NCBI RefSeq assembly: GCF_000571935.1
Contig: NZ_ATAX01000033.1
Span: 1 to 50,494 of the forward strand
Direction: 5' to 3'
DNA: 50,494 bases
From: Ruminococcus flavefaciens 007c
GTDB lineage: Bacteria > Bacillota > Clostridia > Oscillospirales > Ruminococcaceae
This document shows, piece after piece, positions 16,605-25,009 of this stretch (its first letter is position 1; each line of letters begins with the position of its first letter). The translations under genes and the position numbers were made by a program. Below the pieces are notes generated by a model. That model worked only from the letters and a program-made list of their open reading frames with translations. It made no database searches and was not told where the DNA came from.

Positions 16605-17367
16605 TCTTCTTGCTGAGGGATACAGACGACTTTTTAAGGGCAAGAGATTTTACATCGTTCTTGCTGTAGTTATTGCCATTTCCGTAATGTTCACATTGCT
16701 TTATATGGCTGTAAACAAACTGGCCGGCGGTATGGTCATGGGTGAAGAAGATGCTCCGATGATTCCCGCAGATCCGCTGCTTTTTGATAATATCGGAATT
16801 ACACCTCTTCTTGTGGGCATCGCCGCAGGTATGCTCATTGTTCAGGATTTCAGGAACAATACCATAAGAAACAAAATAATCATAGGTCATTCAAGAGTTA
16901 AGATCTATATGGCCAACTGGATCGTTTCCGTCACTGTTATGGTGATCTATATGATAGCTTATCTCGCTGTTTCTATTCTGCTTGGCGCTATCATTCTTGG
17001 TTTTGAGGAATTCCCCTCAAAGGCCATATTTATCAATCTGCTCCATGTGTTCTTTATAGAGCTGGCTATGACATCGCTTATAGTTTTCCTCTGTAATACT
17101 ATGAAGAACGTGGGCGGTTTTGTTCTCGCCATCACAATGCACTACATTGTTGATATGTTCTCCCTGTCACTTATGCTCCTTAACAAGCATGAGAAGGCGC
17201 AGCAGATCATCAGAGAGGCAGTTCCTTCACTTCAGATGTCAATAATCCAGCAGAATTATACCGAAACTCATGCAAACGGAGTTCGAATGATCCTGTTCAT
17301 GGTGGCTATAACCGTGGTTTCAACTGTTGCAGGAGCTCTCCTGTTCAGGAAATCAGACCTTAAATAA
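16597..17367 (+). CDS. ABC transporter permease (ABC-2 type)
   Basis: A 256-residue membrane protein with about six hydrophobic segments, including FYIVLAVVIAISVMFTLLY near the start, ITPLLVGIAAGMLIV and a final segment before the RKSDLK end. The start ATG at 16597 is chosen because it overlaps the ATPase stop by eight bases and has GGGAGGTG upstream; the longer open frame from 16549 lies inside the ATPase. Family: ABC-2 permeases of the bacitracin/lantibiotic-immunity exporter type. A UUCG-loop terminator follows, so the operon has two genes. Confidence 0.85.
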   Translation: MANLLAEGYRRLFKGKRFYIVLAVVIAISVMFTLLYMAVNKLAGGMVMGEEDAPMIPADPLLFDNIGITPLLVGIAAGMLIVQDFRNNTIRNKIIIGHSRVKIYMANWIVSVTVMVIYMIAYLAVSILLGAIILGFEEFPSKAIFINLLHVFFIELAMTSLIVFLCNTMKNVGGFVLAITMHYIVDMFSLSLMLLNKHEKAQQIIREAVPSLQMSIIQQNYTETHANGVRMILFMVAITVVSTVAGALLFRKSDLK

Positions 17368-17374
17368 GACTTTT

Positions 17375-17401
17375 AAAGCTCCCTTCGGGGAGCTTTTTTT
17401 T
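17375..17401 (+). terminator. Terminator of the ABC transporter operon
   Basis: A 9-bp stem (17375-17383 with 17388-17396) capped by TTCG and ending in a run of Ts (17394-17401). It abuts the convergent asnB stop. Confidence 0.93.
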
Positions 17402-19217
17402 ATACGAACTCTATGCGGAACCGCTCCAGCCAGTAATCCAGCTGTATGAAATAAGCTATGGTCTGGGGGAAATTCATCAGCTGACCGTACCATTGTACGT
17501 TTTCTTCATGGCGGAGGAGTTTTTCCAGCTCTTCACGCTTTACCAGCTGTGTGAGCCGTCTTCCTCTCCCGTCAAGTACGGAGCGGAGCTTTGCGGTAAC
17601 TTCGTCAAGAAATACGGGATCATGAGTCTTGGGATAGGGGCTCTTTTTTCTCCACAGGACCTTTTCGGGGAGCCAATCCTTCATGGCCTCGCGGAGAAGT
17701 CCTTTTTCCCTGCCCATGTAGTCCTTGTATTCCCAGGGCACGTTGTAAAGGTACTCGGCTATGCGGTAGTCGCAGAATGGTACTCTTACTTCAAGTCCGC
17801 TGTACATGGACATTCTGTCCTTGCGTTCAAGAAGATTCTGCATGAACCAGCTGAAGTTCAGCTGAGTCATCTCCCGCATACGGTATTCAAGAGGGCTGTC
17901 GCTGTCCAGTTTTTCGGCGCTGTCGGCGGTATCACGGTATGCGGAGTATACATAGTCCTCGGCGTCTGTTGTCTCCGCATATTCATCGCATAGTAAGCGT
18001 TTGCGATAGGCGGTGCTCTGTGCCCAGGGAAAACCGTCGGTCATGCGTATATCCTTATCCCTGTACCAGGGGTAGCCTCCGAATATCTCATCGGCACATT
18101 CTCCCGATAGGGCAACAGTGCCGTATTTTTTTATCTCGCGGCAGAAAAGCAGCATAGAAGCGTCCACATCTGCCATACCGGGAAGCCCCCTTGCTTCGGT
18201 TGCTTCCTCCAGTGCGGCTGTGAGCTGCGAGGTCTCAAGGAGGATATTATGGTGGTCTGTACCCAGATATTCTGCCATGCAGGCGATATACTCATTGTCG
18301 CTGTCGGGCTGGAAGTGGCTGCTGCGGAAGTTCACATCGTTGCCGCGGTAGTCCACGGAAAGAGTAGTAAGGCGTTTGCCCTGCTTTTTCAGCTCGTAAG
18401 CTGTCACGGAGGATATGAGACTTGAATCCAGTCCTCCCGAAAGAAAAGTACACACAGGCACATCTGAGATAAGCTGACGCCTTATGGAATCAATGACAAG
18501 CTGGCGGACGTGCTCTGCGGTCTGCTCAAAGCTTTCGCGGAGCTCATAGGCTTTCAGCCGCCAGTATTCCCGCAGTTCAAGTCCCCGGGGAGTGTAATAT
18601 CCGCACCAGCCCGCTCTGAGTTCTTTTACTCCGCGAATGACACCGCAGCCCATAGTCCGTCCGGGAGCCATGAGTATCAGCTCCGCCGCACCCTGACGGT
18701 CTATTTCATGAGGGATATCGGGATGCTCCAGCAGGGCAGGGAGCTCCGAGGCGAAGATTAGCTTGCTTCCCGTATCATAGTAGAACAGCGGCTTTACACC
18801 TATCCTGTCGCGGGCGAGGAACAGGCGGCGGTGCTCCTCGTCAAATACCGCAAAGGCAAATATACCGTTGAATCTGTCCACGCAGGAGCTCCCCCATTTG
18901 ATATAGCTTTTGAGGACAATCTCGGTATCCGAAAGAGTGTCAAAGCTGAAATCTTCACTCAGCTCTCGGCGGAGCTCCTCTGTATTGTAGAGCTCGCCGT
19001 TGTATATTATTGTGTATTTACCGAAGCTCATGGGCTGTCTGCCGCCGTTTATGTCGATGACGGCAAGCCTTGTATGGATAAGGGCAGCTTCACGTGTGAG
19101 CTTCATGCCGCGCTGGTCGGGGCCGCGATGCAGCAGGGAACGCTCCATTTTCTCGTATATTTTCATATCCTCCCGCATATCCTCTTTAAAGCTTATAGCT
19201 CCTGCAATTCCGCACAT
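17400..19217 (-). CDS. asnB: Asparagine synthase, glutamine-hydrolysing
   Basis: AsnB makes asparagine from aspartate, glutamine and ATP. The chosen start gives MCGIAGAISF, placing the catalytic Cys as residue 2 of the class II glutamine amidotransferase domain (about 1-200). The synthetase domain has the PP-loop SGGLDSSL and SGECADEIFGGYPW. An earlier in-frame ATG at 19229 would add four residues before the Cys, which must be N-terminal. GGAGG at 19223-19227 (minus) fits the later start. At 605 residues it belongs to the longer asnB type of Firmicutes. It stands alone, downstream of the terminator of the pflA operon; I see no clear promoter and no T-box. Confidence 0.92.
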   Translation of the reverse strand: MCGIAGAISFKEDMREDMKIYEKMERSLLHRGPDQRGMKLTREAALIHTRLAVIDINGGRQPMSFGKYTIIYNGELYNTEELRRELSEDFSFDTLSDTEIVLKSYIKWGSSCVDRFNGIFAFAVFDEEHRRLFLARDRIGVKPLFYYDTGSKLIFASELPALLEHPDIPHEIDRQGAAELILMAPGRTMGCGVIRGVKELRAGWCGYYTPRGLELREYWRLKAYELRESFEQTAEHVRQLVIDSIRRQLISDVPVCTFLSGGLDSSLISSVTAYELKKQGKRLTTLSVDYRGNDVNFRSSHFQPDSDNEYIACMAEYLGTDHHNILLETSQLTAALEEATEARGLPGMADVDASMLLFCREIKKYGTVALSGECADEIFGGYPWYRDKDIRMTDGFPWAQSTAYRKRLLCDEYAETTDAEDYVYSAYRDTADSAEKLDSDSPLEYRMREMTQLNFSWFMQNLLERKDRMSMYSGLEVRVPFCDYRIAEYLYNVPWEYKDYMGREKGLLREAMKDWLPEKVLWRKKSPYPKTHDPVFLDEVTAKLRSVLDGRGRRLTQLVKREELEKLLRHEENVQWYGQLMNFPQTIAYFIQLDYWLERFRIEFV

Positions 19218-19290
19218 AGTATCCTCCACCGCTTTACGGCATACGGCACGCCGTTACTGTTGATCGTTCGCTGACCATTCATATGATATG

Positions 19291-19320
19291 AAAAAGACCT
19301 CTGATGTGTGTCAGAGGTCT
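19291..19320 (-). terminator. Terminator after pflA (minus strand)
   Basis: Minus-strand AGACCTCTGA (19311-19320) pairs with TCAGAGGTCT (19295-19304), followed by a T run (plus-strand A run 19291-19295). Confidence 0.88.
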
Positions 19321-19329
19321 GTGAGATAT

Positions 19330-20073
19330 TTATTTTTGCTTGCGCAGGCCTGCTTTTATGCCCGACATAATGATGTCCCGTGCCTTTATAGCTTCTTCTT
19401 TTGTGAGCGGAGGAGTATCTCCCAGGGGATATTCAAGTCCGAGCTCTGCATACTTAGGCTTTGCCATGTCGTGATAGGGGAGTACGTCAAGAGCCTTCAG
19501 ATTGCTGAGAGTGGACAGATATTCACCGAGAGCGAAGAGATCCTCATACCTGTCGGTTATCCCGGGGACGACAACGTGGCGTATCCATACGGGTATCCCC
19601 AGATCTCTGATATGCTCTGCAAAGGCAAGTATATTGCTGTTTCCAATGCCCGTGAGTTCCTTGTGGCGGTCATTGTCTATATGCTTTATGTCCAGCATTA
19701 CAAGATCGGTATATTTCAGAGCTTCGTCTGTTTTCTCATGATGTAAGGGATCGTATACTCCGGCTGAGGTGTCGAGGCAGGTATGTATGTTTTTGCTTTT
19801 TGCAAGGGCAAAGAGCTCCGCAAGAAATTCCGGCTGGACCAGAGGCTCTCCTCCTGTTGCGGTTATGCCGCCGCTTTTCAGGAACTCCTTGTAGGAGTCG
19901 TATTCCTTCATCAGCTCTTCGGCTGTGACCTCTCTGCCCCTCGAAAGATCCCATGTATCAGGATTGTGGCAGTATCTGCATCTCATGGGGCAGCCCTGAA
20001 AAAACACAACAAAGCGTACTCCGGGGCCGTCTACCGTTCCGAAGCTTTCTGTTGAGTGGATACGTCCTTTCAT
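19330..20073 (-). CDS. pflA: Pyruvate formate-lyase activating enzyme (radical SAM)
   Basis: PflA installs the glycyl radical on pyruvate formate-lyase. The 247-residue protein has the radical-SAM cluster motif GCPMRCRYCHNPDTW (CxxxCxxC) near residue 32. TATGGEPLVQPEF is the SAM-binding GGE motif, and the C-terminus is typical. The ATG at 20073 overlaps the cca stop in an ATGA arrangement, so the genes are translationally coupled; the open frame extending into cca is discarded. No pfl structural gene is in the window, so the partner lies elsewhere. An activase for another glycyl-radical enzyme is possible but less likely given its close match to PflA. Confidence 0.9.
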   Translation of the reverse strand: MKGRIHSTESFGTVDGPGVRFVVFFQGCPMRCRYCHNPDTWDLSRGREVTAEELMKEYDSYKEFLKSGGITATGGEPLVQPEFLAELFALAKSKNIHTCLDTSAGVYDPLHHEKTDEALKYTDLVMLDIKHIDNDRHKELTGIGNSNILAFAEHIRDLGIPVWIRHVVVPGITDRYEDLFALGEYLSTLSNLKALDVLPYHDMAKPKYAELGLEYPLGDTPPLTKEEAIKARDIIMSGIKAGLRKQK

Positions 20074-21395
20074 ACTATGCACCTCTGTTTTACGTATTCT
20101 GTCAGGGACTTCCTGTCGTTTGCAAGCTGTTCCTCCATGACCAGCTGAAGGAGCTCGTTCTGCATGGAACCGATCTCTGAACCCTTCAGTCCAAGCTCTG
20201 CAAGGTCTGAGCCGTTCAGGGCAAGGCCTTTTGTGCTGCGGCATTCGTTATTGTCTATCATTTTCCTTGCCAGGCGTTTATATTCATCGAACAACTTGTT
20301 CTCTCTGACAACGAAGTCATTTTTTGCGGAATTATCGCATTTTTTCATGTCCATAAGCACAAAGAACATCTCGTCGCCCATAACTGACAGCATCTTCTTT
20401 ACGTCTGTCCTGCATTTCAGCTTTTTGCTGTGATTTGCTATGAGCTTCAGAGTATCGGCGATAGTCTTGTTATCGTATCGGAGCTGCCGCATTATCCTTC
20501 CGGTCATTTCGGCGCCTACGCTGTCATGCTTCTTGAAGTGCCCCCTGCCTGTCTCATCGAGCTTCATGCAGGCTGGCTTGCCGATATCGTGGAAAAGCAA
20601 GGTTCTGCGCAGGAACAGGTCATCCGCAGGAGCAGAGGCAATGGCGCGGACAGTATGCTCCCAGACATCATACCTGTGATAGGGAGAGTGCTGGTCAAGT
20701 CCCACAGAGGGGCTGAATTCGGGAATAACGGCGGTAATGACGTCGCTGTATCCCAGAAGTATATCCGTGCAGTTACTTCCGCAGATAAGCTTGTCCAGCT
20801 CATCGCGGATACGTTCGCGGGAGATCTTTTCCAGCTCATCCTTCATGCTGTGTATCGCCTGTGCGGTGGCTTCATCTATGGTGAAGCCCAGCTGTGAAGC
20901 AAAACGGACAGCTCTCATTATGCGCAGGGCGTCCTCGCCGAAGCGCTGCTGAGGCACTCTCACACAGCGTATTACAGCTGCTTCAATATCTTTCTTGCCG
21001 CCGAAGGGATCGACGATGTTTCCGTGTCTGTCCATGGCAATGGCATTTATGGTGAAATCGCGTCTTGCAAGGTCGGCAGCAATATCCGATGTGAATTCTA
21101 CCTTGTCGGGGCGGCGGTGGTCGGTGTATTCTCCGTCTATACGGTAGGTGGTTATCTCATAGGGGATGCCATCGCTGACCACAGTTACTGTGCCGTGCTT
21201 TATGCCTGTGGGGATCACCTTATAGCCGCTGAAAACAGAAATGATCTGCTCGGGCAGTGCATTTGTGGTAATATCCGTGTCATGGAAGCTCCTGCCCATA
21301 AGGCTGTCACGCACACAGCCGCCTACCATATATGCTTCGAAGCCGTTGTTTTCCAGCTCAGCCAGTATCCTGTCGGTATTCTTATCGGGTCTCAA
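20070..21395 (-). CDS. cca: CCA tRNA nucleotidyltransferase with HD domain
   Basis: The enzyme adds or repairs the CCA end of tRNA. The 441-residue product has the class II polymerase-beta-fold head: YMVGGCVRDSLMGR then HDTDITT, the metal-binding DxD. RRDFTINAIAMD and EDALRIMRAVRFASQLGF follow. The HD segment LLFHDIGKP in the C-terminal half suggests phosphohydrolase activity. The start is TTG at 21395 with AGGAGG eight bases upstream. The gene lies in an operon after ispF (42-base gap) and overlaps pflA by four bases. Confidence 0.92.
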   Translation of the reverse strand: MRPDKNTDRILAELENNGFEAYMVGGCVRDSLMGRSFHDTDITTNALPEQIISVFSGYKVIPTGIKHGTVTVVSDGIPYEITTYRIDGEYTDHRRPDKVEFTSDIAADLARRDFTINAIAMDRHGNIVDPFGGKKDIEAAVIRCVRVPQQRFGEDALRIMRAVRFASQLGFTIDEATAQAIHSMKDELEKISRERIRDELDKLICGSNCTDILLGYSDVITAVIPEFSPSVGLDQHSPYHRYDVWEHTVRAIASAPADDLFLRRTLLFHDIGKPACMKLDETGRGHFKKHDSVGAEMTGRIMRQLRYDNKTIADTLKLIANHSKKLKCRTDVKKMLSVMGDEMFFVLMDMKKCDNSAKNDFVVRENKLFDEYKRLARKMIDNNECRSTKGLALNGSDLAELGLKGSEIGSMQNELLQLVMEEQLANDRKSLTEYVKQRCIV

Positions 21396-21437
21396 GACTG
21401 CTGCCTCCTTTCTGCGGGATCTTTTTGCAGTCGGGCC

Positions 21438-21914
21438 TCATGCCCTGTACATGAGAGCTACTGCGTGAGCTGACATTCCGAGCTTTTCGCCTGTAAAGCC
21501 GAGGTGCTCCTCGGTAGTTGCCTTTACGCTGATCTGAGATACGTCACAGCCGCAGACCTTTGCGATATTTTCGCGCATGGTCATGATATGGGGAGCGAGT
21601 TTCGGAGCCTGAGCGATCACAGTGGCGTCGATATTTCCGATCTCCCAGCCCTCAGCTCTTATCCTGCGGCATACTTCTGCCATGAGCTTCATACTGTCAG
21701 CGCCCTTGAAACTGTTGTCGGTGTCGGGAAACAGATGGCCGATGTCGCCCATAGCCAGTGCGCCCAGCATGGCATCCATAATGGCATGGACGAGAACGTC
21801 TGCGTCGGAATGCCCGAGAAGCCCTGTGACATGGGGGATCTCAACTCCGCCGAGTATGAGTTTTCTGCCTTCCACAAGCTTGTGGACATCGTAACCGTGA
21901 CCTATTCTGAACAT
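21438..21914 (-). CDS. ispF: 2-C-methyl-D-erythritol 2,4-cyclodiphosphate synthase
   Basis: IspF catalyses the cyclodiphosphate step of the MEP isoprenoid pathway. The 158-residue product has the metal ligands in [12 protein letters not shown] (Asp and His) and [21 protein letters not shown] and the C-terminal [16 protein letters not shown] motif complete the match. The ATG at 21914 has GAAAGGAG upstream; the open frame extends to 21962 without support. It sits 50 bases after the antiporter gene in the same transcription unit. No other MEP gene is in the window. Confidence 0.96.
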   Translation of the reverse strand: MFRIGHGYDVHKLVEGRKLILGGVEIPHVTGLLGHSDADVLVHAIMDAMLGALAMGDIGHLFPDTDNSFKGADSMKLMAEVCRRIRAEGWEIGNIDATVIAQAPKLAPHIMTMRENIAKVCGCDVSQISVKATTEEHLGFTGEKLGMSAHAVALMYRA

Positions 21915-21964
21915 ATTATTCTCCTTTCGCAAATCAGAATTCAGCTTTTCGCTTGTGCGCATAG

Positions 21965-23170
21965 TTATGATTTATTCGTTTCGACTGCTTCTATGGTATC
22001 GTCGCCGGATCTGCCGAAAAGCAGCTTCAGCATAATTGGAGTAACTATACTTGATACGATAATAAGCAGTATAACTGCTGTAAAATATGACGAGTCGATA
22101 ATGCCGAGACCGAGTCCCTTGTTGGTAATGATAAGTGCGACCTCGCCGCGTGTCATCATGCCGGCGCCTATTTTAAGGCAGTCCAGCCAGCTGTACCTGA
22201 AGCATTTCGATATCAGCCCGCAGCCGATGATCTTTGTGAGCATGGCTACGATAACAAAGCCGATGGAGAAGATTATCATGCTTGAATCCACATGGCTGAA
22301 ATCGGTCTTGAGTCCTATGCTGACAAAGAATACAGGTGCAAAGAACATATATCCGTTGATGCTTACACGGCGGTCTATGTACTCTGCGTCGCGGACGTTG
22401 CAGAGGATTATTCCTGCGATATAGGCACCTGTGATATCTGCGATGCCGAAATATTTTTCGGCAACAAACGCCATTATGAAGCAGAGAGTGATAGCGATTA
22501 TAGGGATACGTCTTGTGTGTGTGTGCTTGTCGTCGTAGAATTTGAAAGCCTTGTATATTATAAAGCCGAGTATCAGTGAAAGTACCAGGAACAGGAGTAT
22601 TTTTCCCGTTACAAGGAGGGTGTTGCTGCCCGGATCCTTGAAGCCCAGTACAAAGGTAAGAACTATGATTCCGATAACGTCATCTATGATAGCCGCACTG
22701 AGTATTGTCTGTCCAACGCGGCTTTTCAGCCTGCCCATCTCCTTGAGGACTTCAACTGTTATGCCTACGGAGGTGGCTGTCATTATACATCCTATGAACA
22801 CGGCCTTGAAGAATTCGTCCGAGCCGAAGGAGGAGAAGCCGTAAACGCTCATATACAGCAGACTTCCGCCGATAAGTGGCACGAGCACTCCCACACAGGC
22901 TATAAGAAAGGCTGCAAAGCCTGATTTCTTCAACTCCTGCAAGTTGGTTTCGAGGCCTGCCGAGAACATGATGAGCACAACGCCTATTTCAGCCATCTGT
23001 CCGATAAAATCGTTTGGCTTTACCCATCCCAGCAGACATGGACCTATTATAAGTCCCGCGATTATCTCACCGACGACCATGGGAGCTTTCAGTCTTCTTG
23101 CAAGAAGTCCCGCGCCCTTTGCGCAGATAAATACTATCGCAAGGTCCCTGAGTATTTCATAAGTTGCCAT
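21965..23170 (-). CDS. Cation/proton antiporter, Kef/NapA (CPA2) type
   Basis: A 401-residue integral membrane protein with about 12 hydrophobic segments. It has the CPA2 features [20 protein letters not shown] (helix 2), [33 protein letters not shown] and [16 protein letters not shown]. The paired Asp of IIDDV match the ion-binding DD of electrogenic Na/H antiporters such as NapA, so sodium/proton exchange is as likely as potassium efflux. No cytoplasmic RCK domain is present. The start is ATG at 23170, after a 50-base leader with a 5' hairpin. It is the first gene of the unit antiporter-ispF-cca-pflA, driven by a perfect-spacing promoter. Confidence 0.88.
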   Translation of the reverse strand: MATYEILRDLAIVFICAKGAGLLARRLKAPMVVGEIIAGLIIGPCLLGWVKPNDFIGQMAEIGVVLIMFSAGLETNLQELKKSGFAAFLIACVGVLVPLIGGSLLYMSVYGFSSFGSDEFFKAVFIGCIMTATSVGITVEVLKEMGRLKSRVGQTILSAAIIDDVIGIIVLTFVLGFKDPGSNTLLVTGKILLFLVLSLILGFIIYKAFKFYDDKHTHTRRIPIIAITLCFIMAFVAEKYFGIADITGAYIAGIILCNVRDAEYIDRRVSINGYMFFAPVFFVSIGLKTDFSHVDSSMIIFSIGFVIVAMLTKIIGCGLISKCFRYSWLDCLKIGAGMMTRGEVALIITNKGLGLGIIDSSYFTAVILLIIVSSIVTPIMLKLLFGRSGDDTIEAVETNKS

Positions 23171-23197
23171 ACATATCCATATCCTTTCGCAAATAAA

Positions 23198-23215
23198 GGG
23201 AGCACAAATGCTCCC
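23198..23215 (-). promoter_or_regulatory. 5' hairpin in the antiporter operon leader
   Basis: On the minus strand GGGAGCA (23209-23215) pairs with TGCTCCC (23198-23204), followed by TTTATTT. It begins only a few bases after the predicted transcription start. It could protect the 5' end or act as a weak attenuator. Confidence 0.6.
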
Positions 23216-23225
23216 ATATACAATT

Positions 23226-23254
23226 ATTATACTATGAAAGCTTGCAGTTGTCAA
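23226..23254 (-). promoter_or_regulatory. Sigma-A-type promoter of the antiporter-ispF-cca-pflA operon
   Basis: Minus-strand TTGACA (23249-23254) and TATAAT (23226-23231) with a 17-bp spacer. Confidence 0.9.
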
Positions 23255-23327
23255 CTTTTTTCGGCATGAGGGATAAGTACAGCATAAAAAGCCCGCAAAC
23301 AAATCTCGGATTTCCCGAAAAAAGTGC

Positions 23328-23356
23328 TTGACAAGCCCTGAATGAAATGATATAAT
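23328..23356 (+). promoter_or_regulatory. Sigma-A-type promoter of rpsF-ssb-rpsR
   Basis: TTGACA at 23328-23333 and TATAAT at 23351-23356 with a 17-bp spacer. It points away from the minus-strand promoter at 23226-23254. Confidence 0.92.
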
Positions 23357-23395
23357 ATTTGAGTATCGTGTGAAAACAGATACTATTATTATCCT

Positions 23396-23418
23396 TGCCC
23401 GCAGTAAGTTGTCGGGCA
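23396..23418 (+). promoter_or_regulatory. Hairpin upstream of rpsF, possible S6:S18 leader
   Basis: TGCCCG (23396-23401) pairs with CGGGCA (23413-23418) around an 11-base loop, 24 bases before the rpsF start. A published S6:S18-binding leader lies at this position in many bacteria. I cannot confirm its conserved details by eye, so the assignment is tentative. Confidence 0.4.
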
Positions 23419-23442
23419 TGATCCCAGAAGGAGGTGTGCTAA

Positions 23443-23739
23443 ATGGCAAAGGTATCCGCTAAGTATGAAGTAATGGTTGTTTTCAGCCTCAAGAACGGCG
23501 AGGAGCCTATGAAGGCTCTCGTAGAGAAGTTCAAGGAGAGAATCGAGCGTCACGCCGAAGCTGTTGAAGTCAACGAGGATTGGGGTAAGCGCAAGCTTGC
23601 ATATCCTATCGAGGACGAGACAGAGGGCTACTATGTGATCTACACATTCCAGTCACAGCCCGAATATCCCGCTGAGCTTTCAAGACGTCTCAACATCACA
23701 GACGGCGTTCTTCGTTCACTCGTAACAGTTGTTGAATAA
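23443..23739 (+). CDS. rpsF: 30S ribosomal protein S6
   Basis: S6 binds the 16S platform together with S18. The 98-residue product shows the S6 pattern: KYEVMVVFSL, EVNEDWGKRKLAYPIEDETEGYYV and LSRRLNITDGVLRSLVTVVE. AAGGAGGTG precedes the ATG. It is the first gene of the standard rpsF-ssb-rpsR operon. Confidence 0.96.
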   Translation: MAKVSAKYEVMVVFSLKNGEEPMKALVEKFKERIERHAEAVEVNEDWGKRKLAYPIEDETEGYYVIYTFQSQPEYPAELSRRLNITDGVLRSLVTVVE

Positions 23740-23768
23740 TTCTACTTCATTATTTAGGAGGCGGTCAG

Positions 23769-24290
23769 ATGAATAAGGTTATTTTAGTTGGAAGGCTCAC
23801 TTCTGATCCTGAACTGAGACAGACTCAGAGCGGAGTTGCTTCATGTAGATTTACCGTTGCTTGCGACAGAAAATTTGCCGACAAGAATACAGGTGAAAGA
23901 CAGGCTGATTTTATCAGCTGTACCGCATGGAGACAGACCGCTGAGTTCATCACAAGATATTTCAATAAGGGCAAGCTCATCTGTATTGAGGGAACCCTCA
24001 GAAATAACAACTATCAGGATAAGAACCACCCCGAGATCACACATTATACAATGGATGTACTTGTGGATAATGTAGAGTTCGTGGGCGGCAAGGGTGAGAG
24101 CGGCGGCAATGGCGGCGGTTATCAGAATAACGGCGGCTACGGCGCTCCCCAGAACAATTACAATAACAATTATTCTGCTCCTCCACAGCAGGCAGCTCCA
24201 CAGCAGCCTGCAGCAGGTAATGACAGTATGTCTTACGGCAACCTAAGCGATTTCGAGGAAATTCTCAGTGACGGCGACGTTCCGTTCTGA
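23769..24290 (+). CDS. ssb: Single-stranded DNA-binding protein
   Basis: SSB coats single-stranded DNA in replication and repair. The 173-residue product has the OB fold at about 1-108, starting MNKVILVGRLTSDPELR, with FTVACDRKF and GKLICIEGTLRNNNYQD. A Gly/Asn/Gln/Pro-rich tail follows, ending in the acidic tip DFEEILSDGDVPF that recruits partner proteins. It lies between rpsF and rpsR. Confidence 0.95.
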   Translation: MNKVILVGRLTSDPELRQTQSGVASCRFTVACDRKFADKNTGERQADFISCTAWRQTAEFITRYFNKGKLICIEGTLRNNNYQDKNHPEITHYTMDVLVDNVEFVGGKGESGGNGGGYQNNGGYGAPQNNYNNNYSAPPQQAAPQQPAAGNDSMSYGNLSDFEEILSDGDVPF

Positions 24291-24330
24291 GAAAGACTAA
24301 CTTTACTTTATTACGATAGGAGGAAAAGTC

Positions 24331-24573
24331 ATGGAAAAGGAAAGAAATTCCCGTCCTGCGAAGAAGCCCCGCAAGAAGGTTTGTATGTTCTGTGCTGACA
24401 GAATCGAGAAGATCGATTATAAGGATCTCGCAAAGCTCAGAAAGTGCATGACCGAGAGAGCTAAGATTCTTCCCAGACGTGTAACAGGCACTTGCGCTTA
24501 CCATCAGCGTGAGCTCACAGTTGCTATCAAGAGAGCAAGACACATCGCTCTGCTTCCTTATATCAGCGACTAA
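24331..24573 (+). CDS. rpsR: 30S ribosomal protein S18 (zinc-binding form)
   Basis: S18 forms a heterodimer with S6 on the 30S platform. The 80-residue product has [35 protein letters not shown] split over its first half, and [18 protein letters not shown] after it. Four Cys (the CxxC pair, KC and TC) mark the zinc-containing C+ paralogue; zinc-free forms lack them. AGGAGG precedes the ATG and a strong terminator follows. Confidence 0.95.
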   Translation: MEKERNSRPAKKPRKKVCMFCADRIEKIDYKDLAKLRKCMTERAKILPRRVTGTCAYHQRELTVAIKRARHIALLPYISD

Positions 24574-24584
24574 TCATAAAACTC

Positions 24585-24611
24585 AAGGGAGGCATTTATG
24601 CCTCCCTTTTT
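24585..24611 (+). terminator. Terminator of rpsF-ssb-rpsR
   Basis: An 11-bp perfect stem (24585-24595 with 24598-24608) with a T run through 24611. Confidence 0.92.
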
Positions 24612-24666
24612 GCATATCCGTATGTACGCTCCTTACGGCATCGTTGAAGGAGCGCGGTCAATGGGA

Positions 24667-24885
24667 CTAACGGTCGATATTTTGTACTGCAAGCTCCTCA
24701 TCGCTGCGGAAAAGGAGAGATATGCACCAGACTGCCGCAATGGCCACGAGTATATAGACTGCACGGCTGAGAACGCTGTCCGTTCCGCCTAAGAGCCATG
24801 CCACCATGTCGAACTCGAAAATACCGACAAGTCCCCAGTTTATTCCTCCGATTATCAGAAGAATAAGAGCAAGTTTGTCCCACAT
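24667..24885 (-). CDS. DUF378-family small membrane protein
   Basis: A 72-residue protein with two hydrophobic helices. The first contains LALILLIIGGINWGLVGIF, the hallmark of DUF378 (YuzA-like) proteins, and the second is AVYILVAIAAVWCISLLF. The function of the family is unknown. GAGGTG precedes the ATG on the minus strand. It is divergent from the NERD gene at 25010; the shared upstream region holds a strong nested hairpin. Confidence 0.8.
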   Translation of the reverse strand: MWDKLALILLIIGGINWGLVGIFEFDMVAWLLGGTDSVLSRAVYILVAIAAVWCISLLFRSDEELAVQNIDR

Positions 24886-24918
24886 ATTGAGAACACCTCT
24901 TTATTCGGGATTTCTTAG

Positions 24919-24953
24919 ACCGCTGGCGGCAGCTTCAGCCGCGCTTCAGCGGT
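24919..24953. repeat. Nested inverted repeat between divergent genes
   Basis: ACCGCTG (24919-24925) pairs with CAGCGGT (24947-24953), and inside it GCGGC (24926-24930) pairs with GCCGC (24938-24942). It has no T tail in either direction, so it is not a terminator. It could be an operator or an RNA structure in the leader of either gene. Confidence 0.65.
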
Positions 24954-25009
24954 ACAAACCTATTATCGCCGCAATATTATCTTTTATTCATTAATGAAGG
25001 AGAAAAATT

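Noticed and set aside
19218..19290. T-box or other riboswitch before asnB
   Set aside because: The gap is too short and lacks the T-box sequence; no known riboswitch core was seen.
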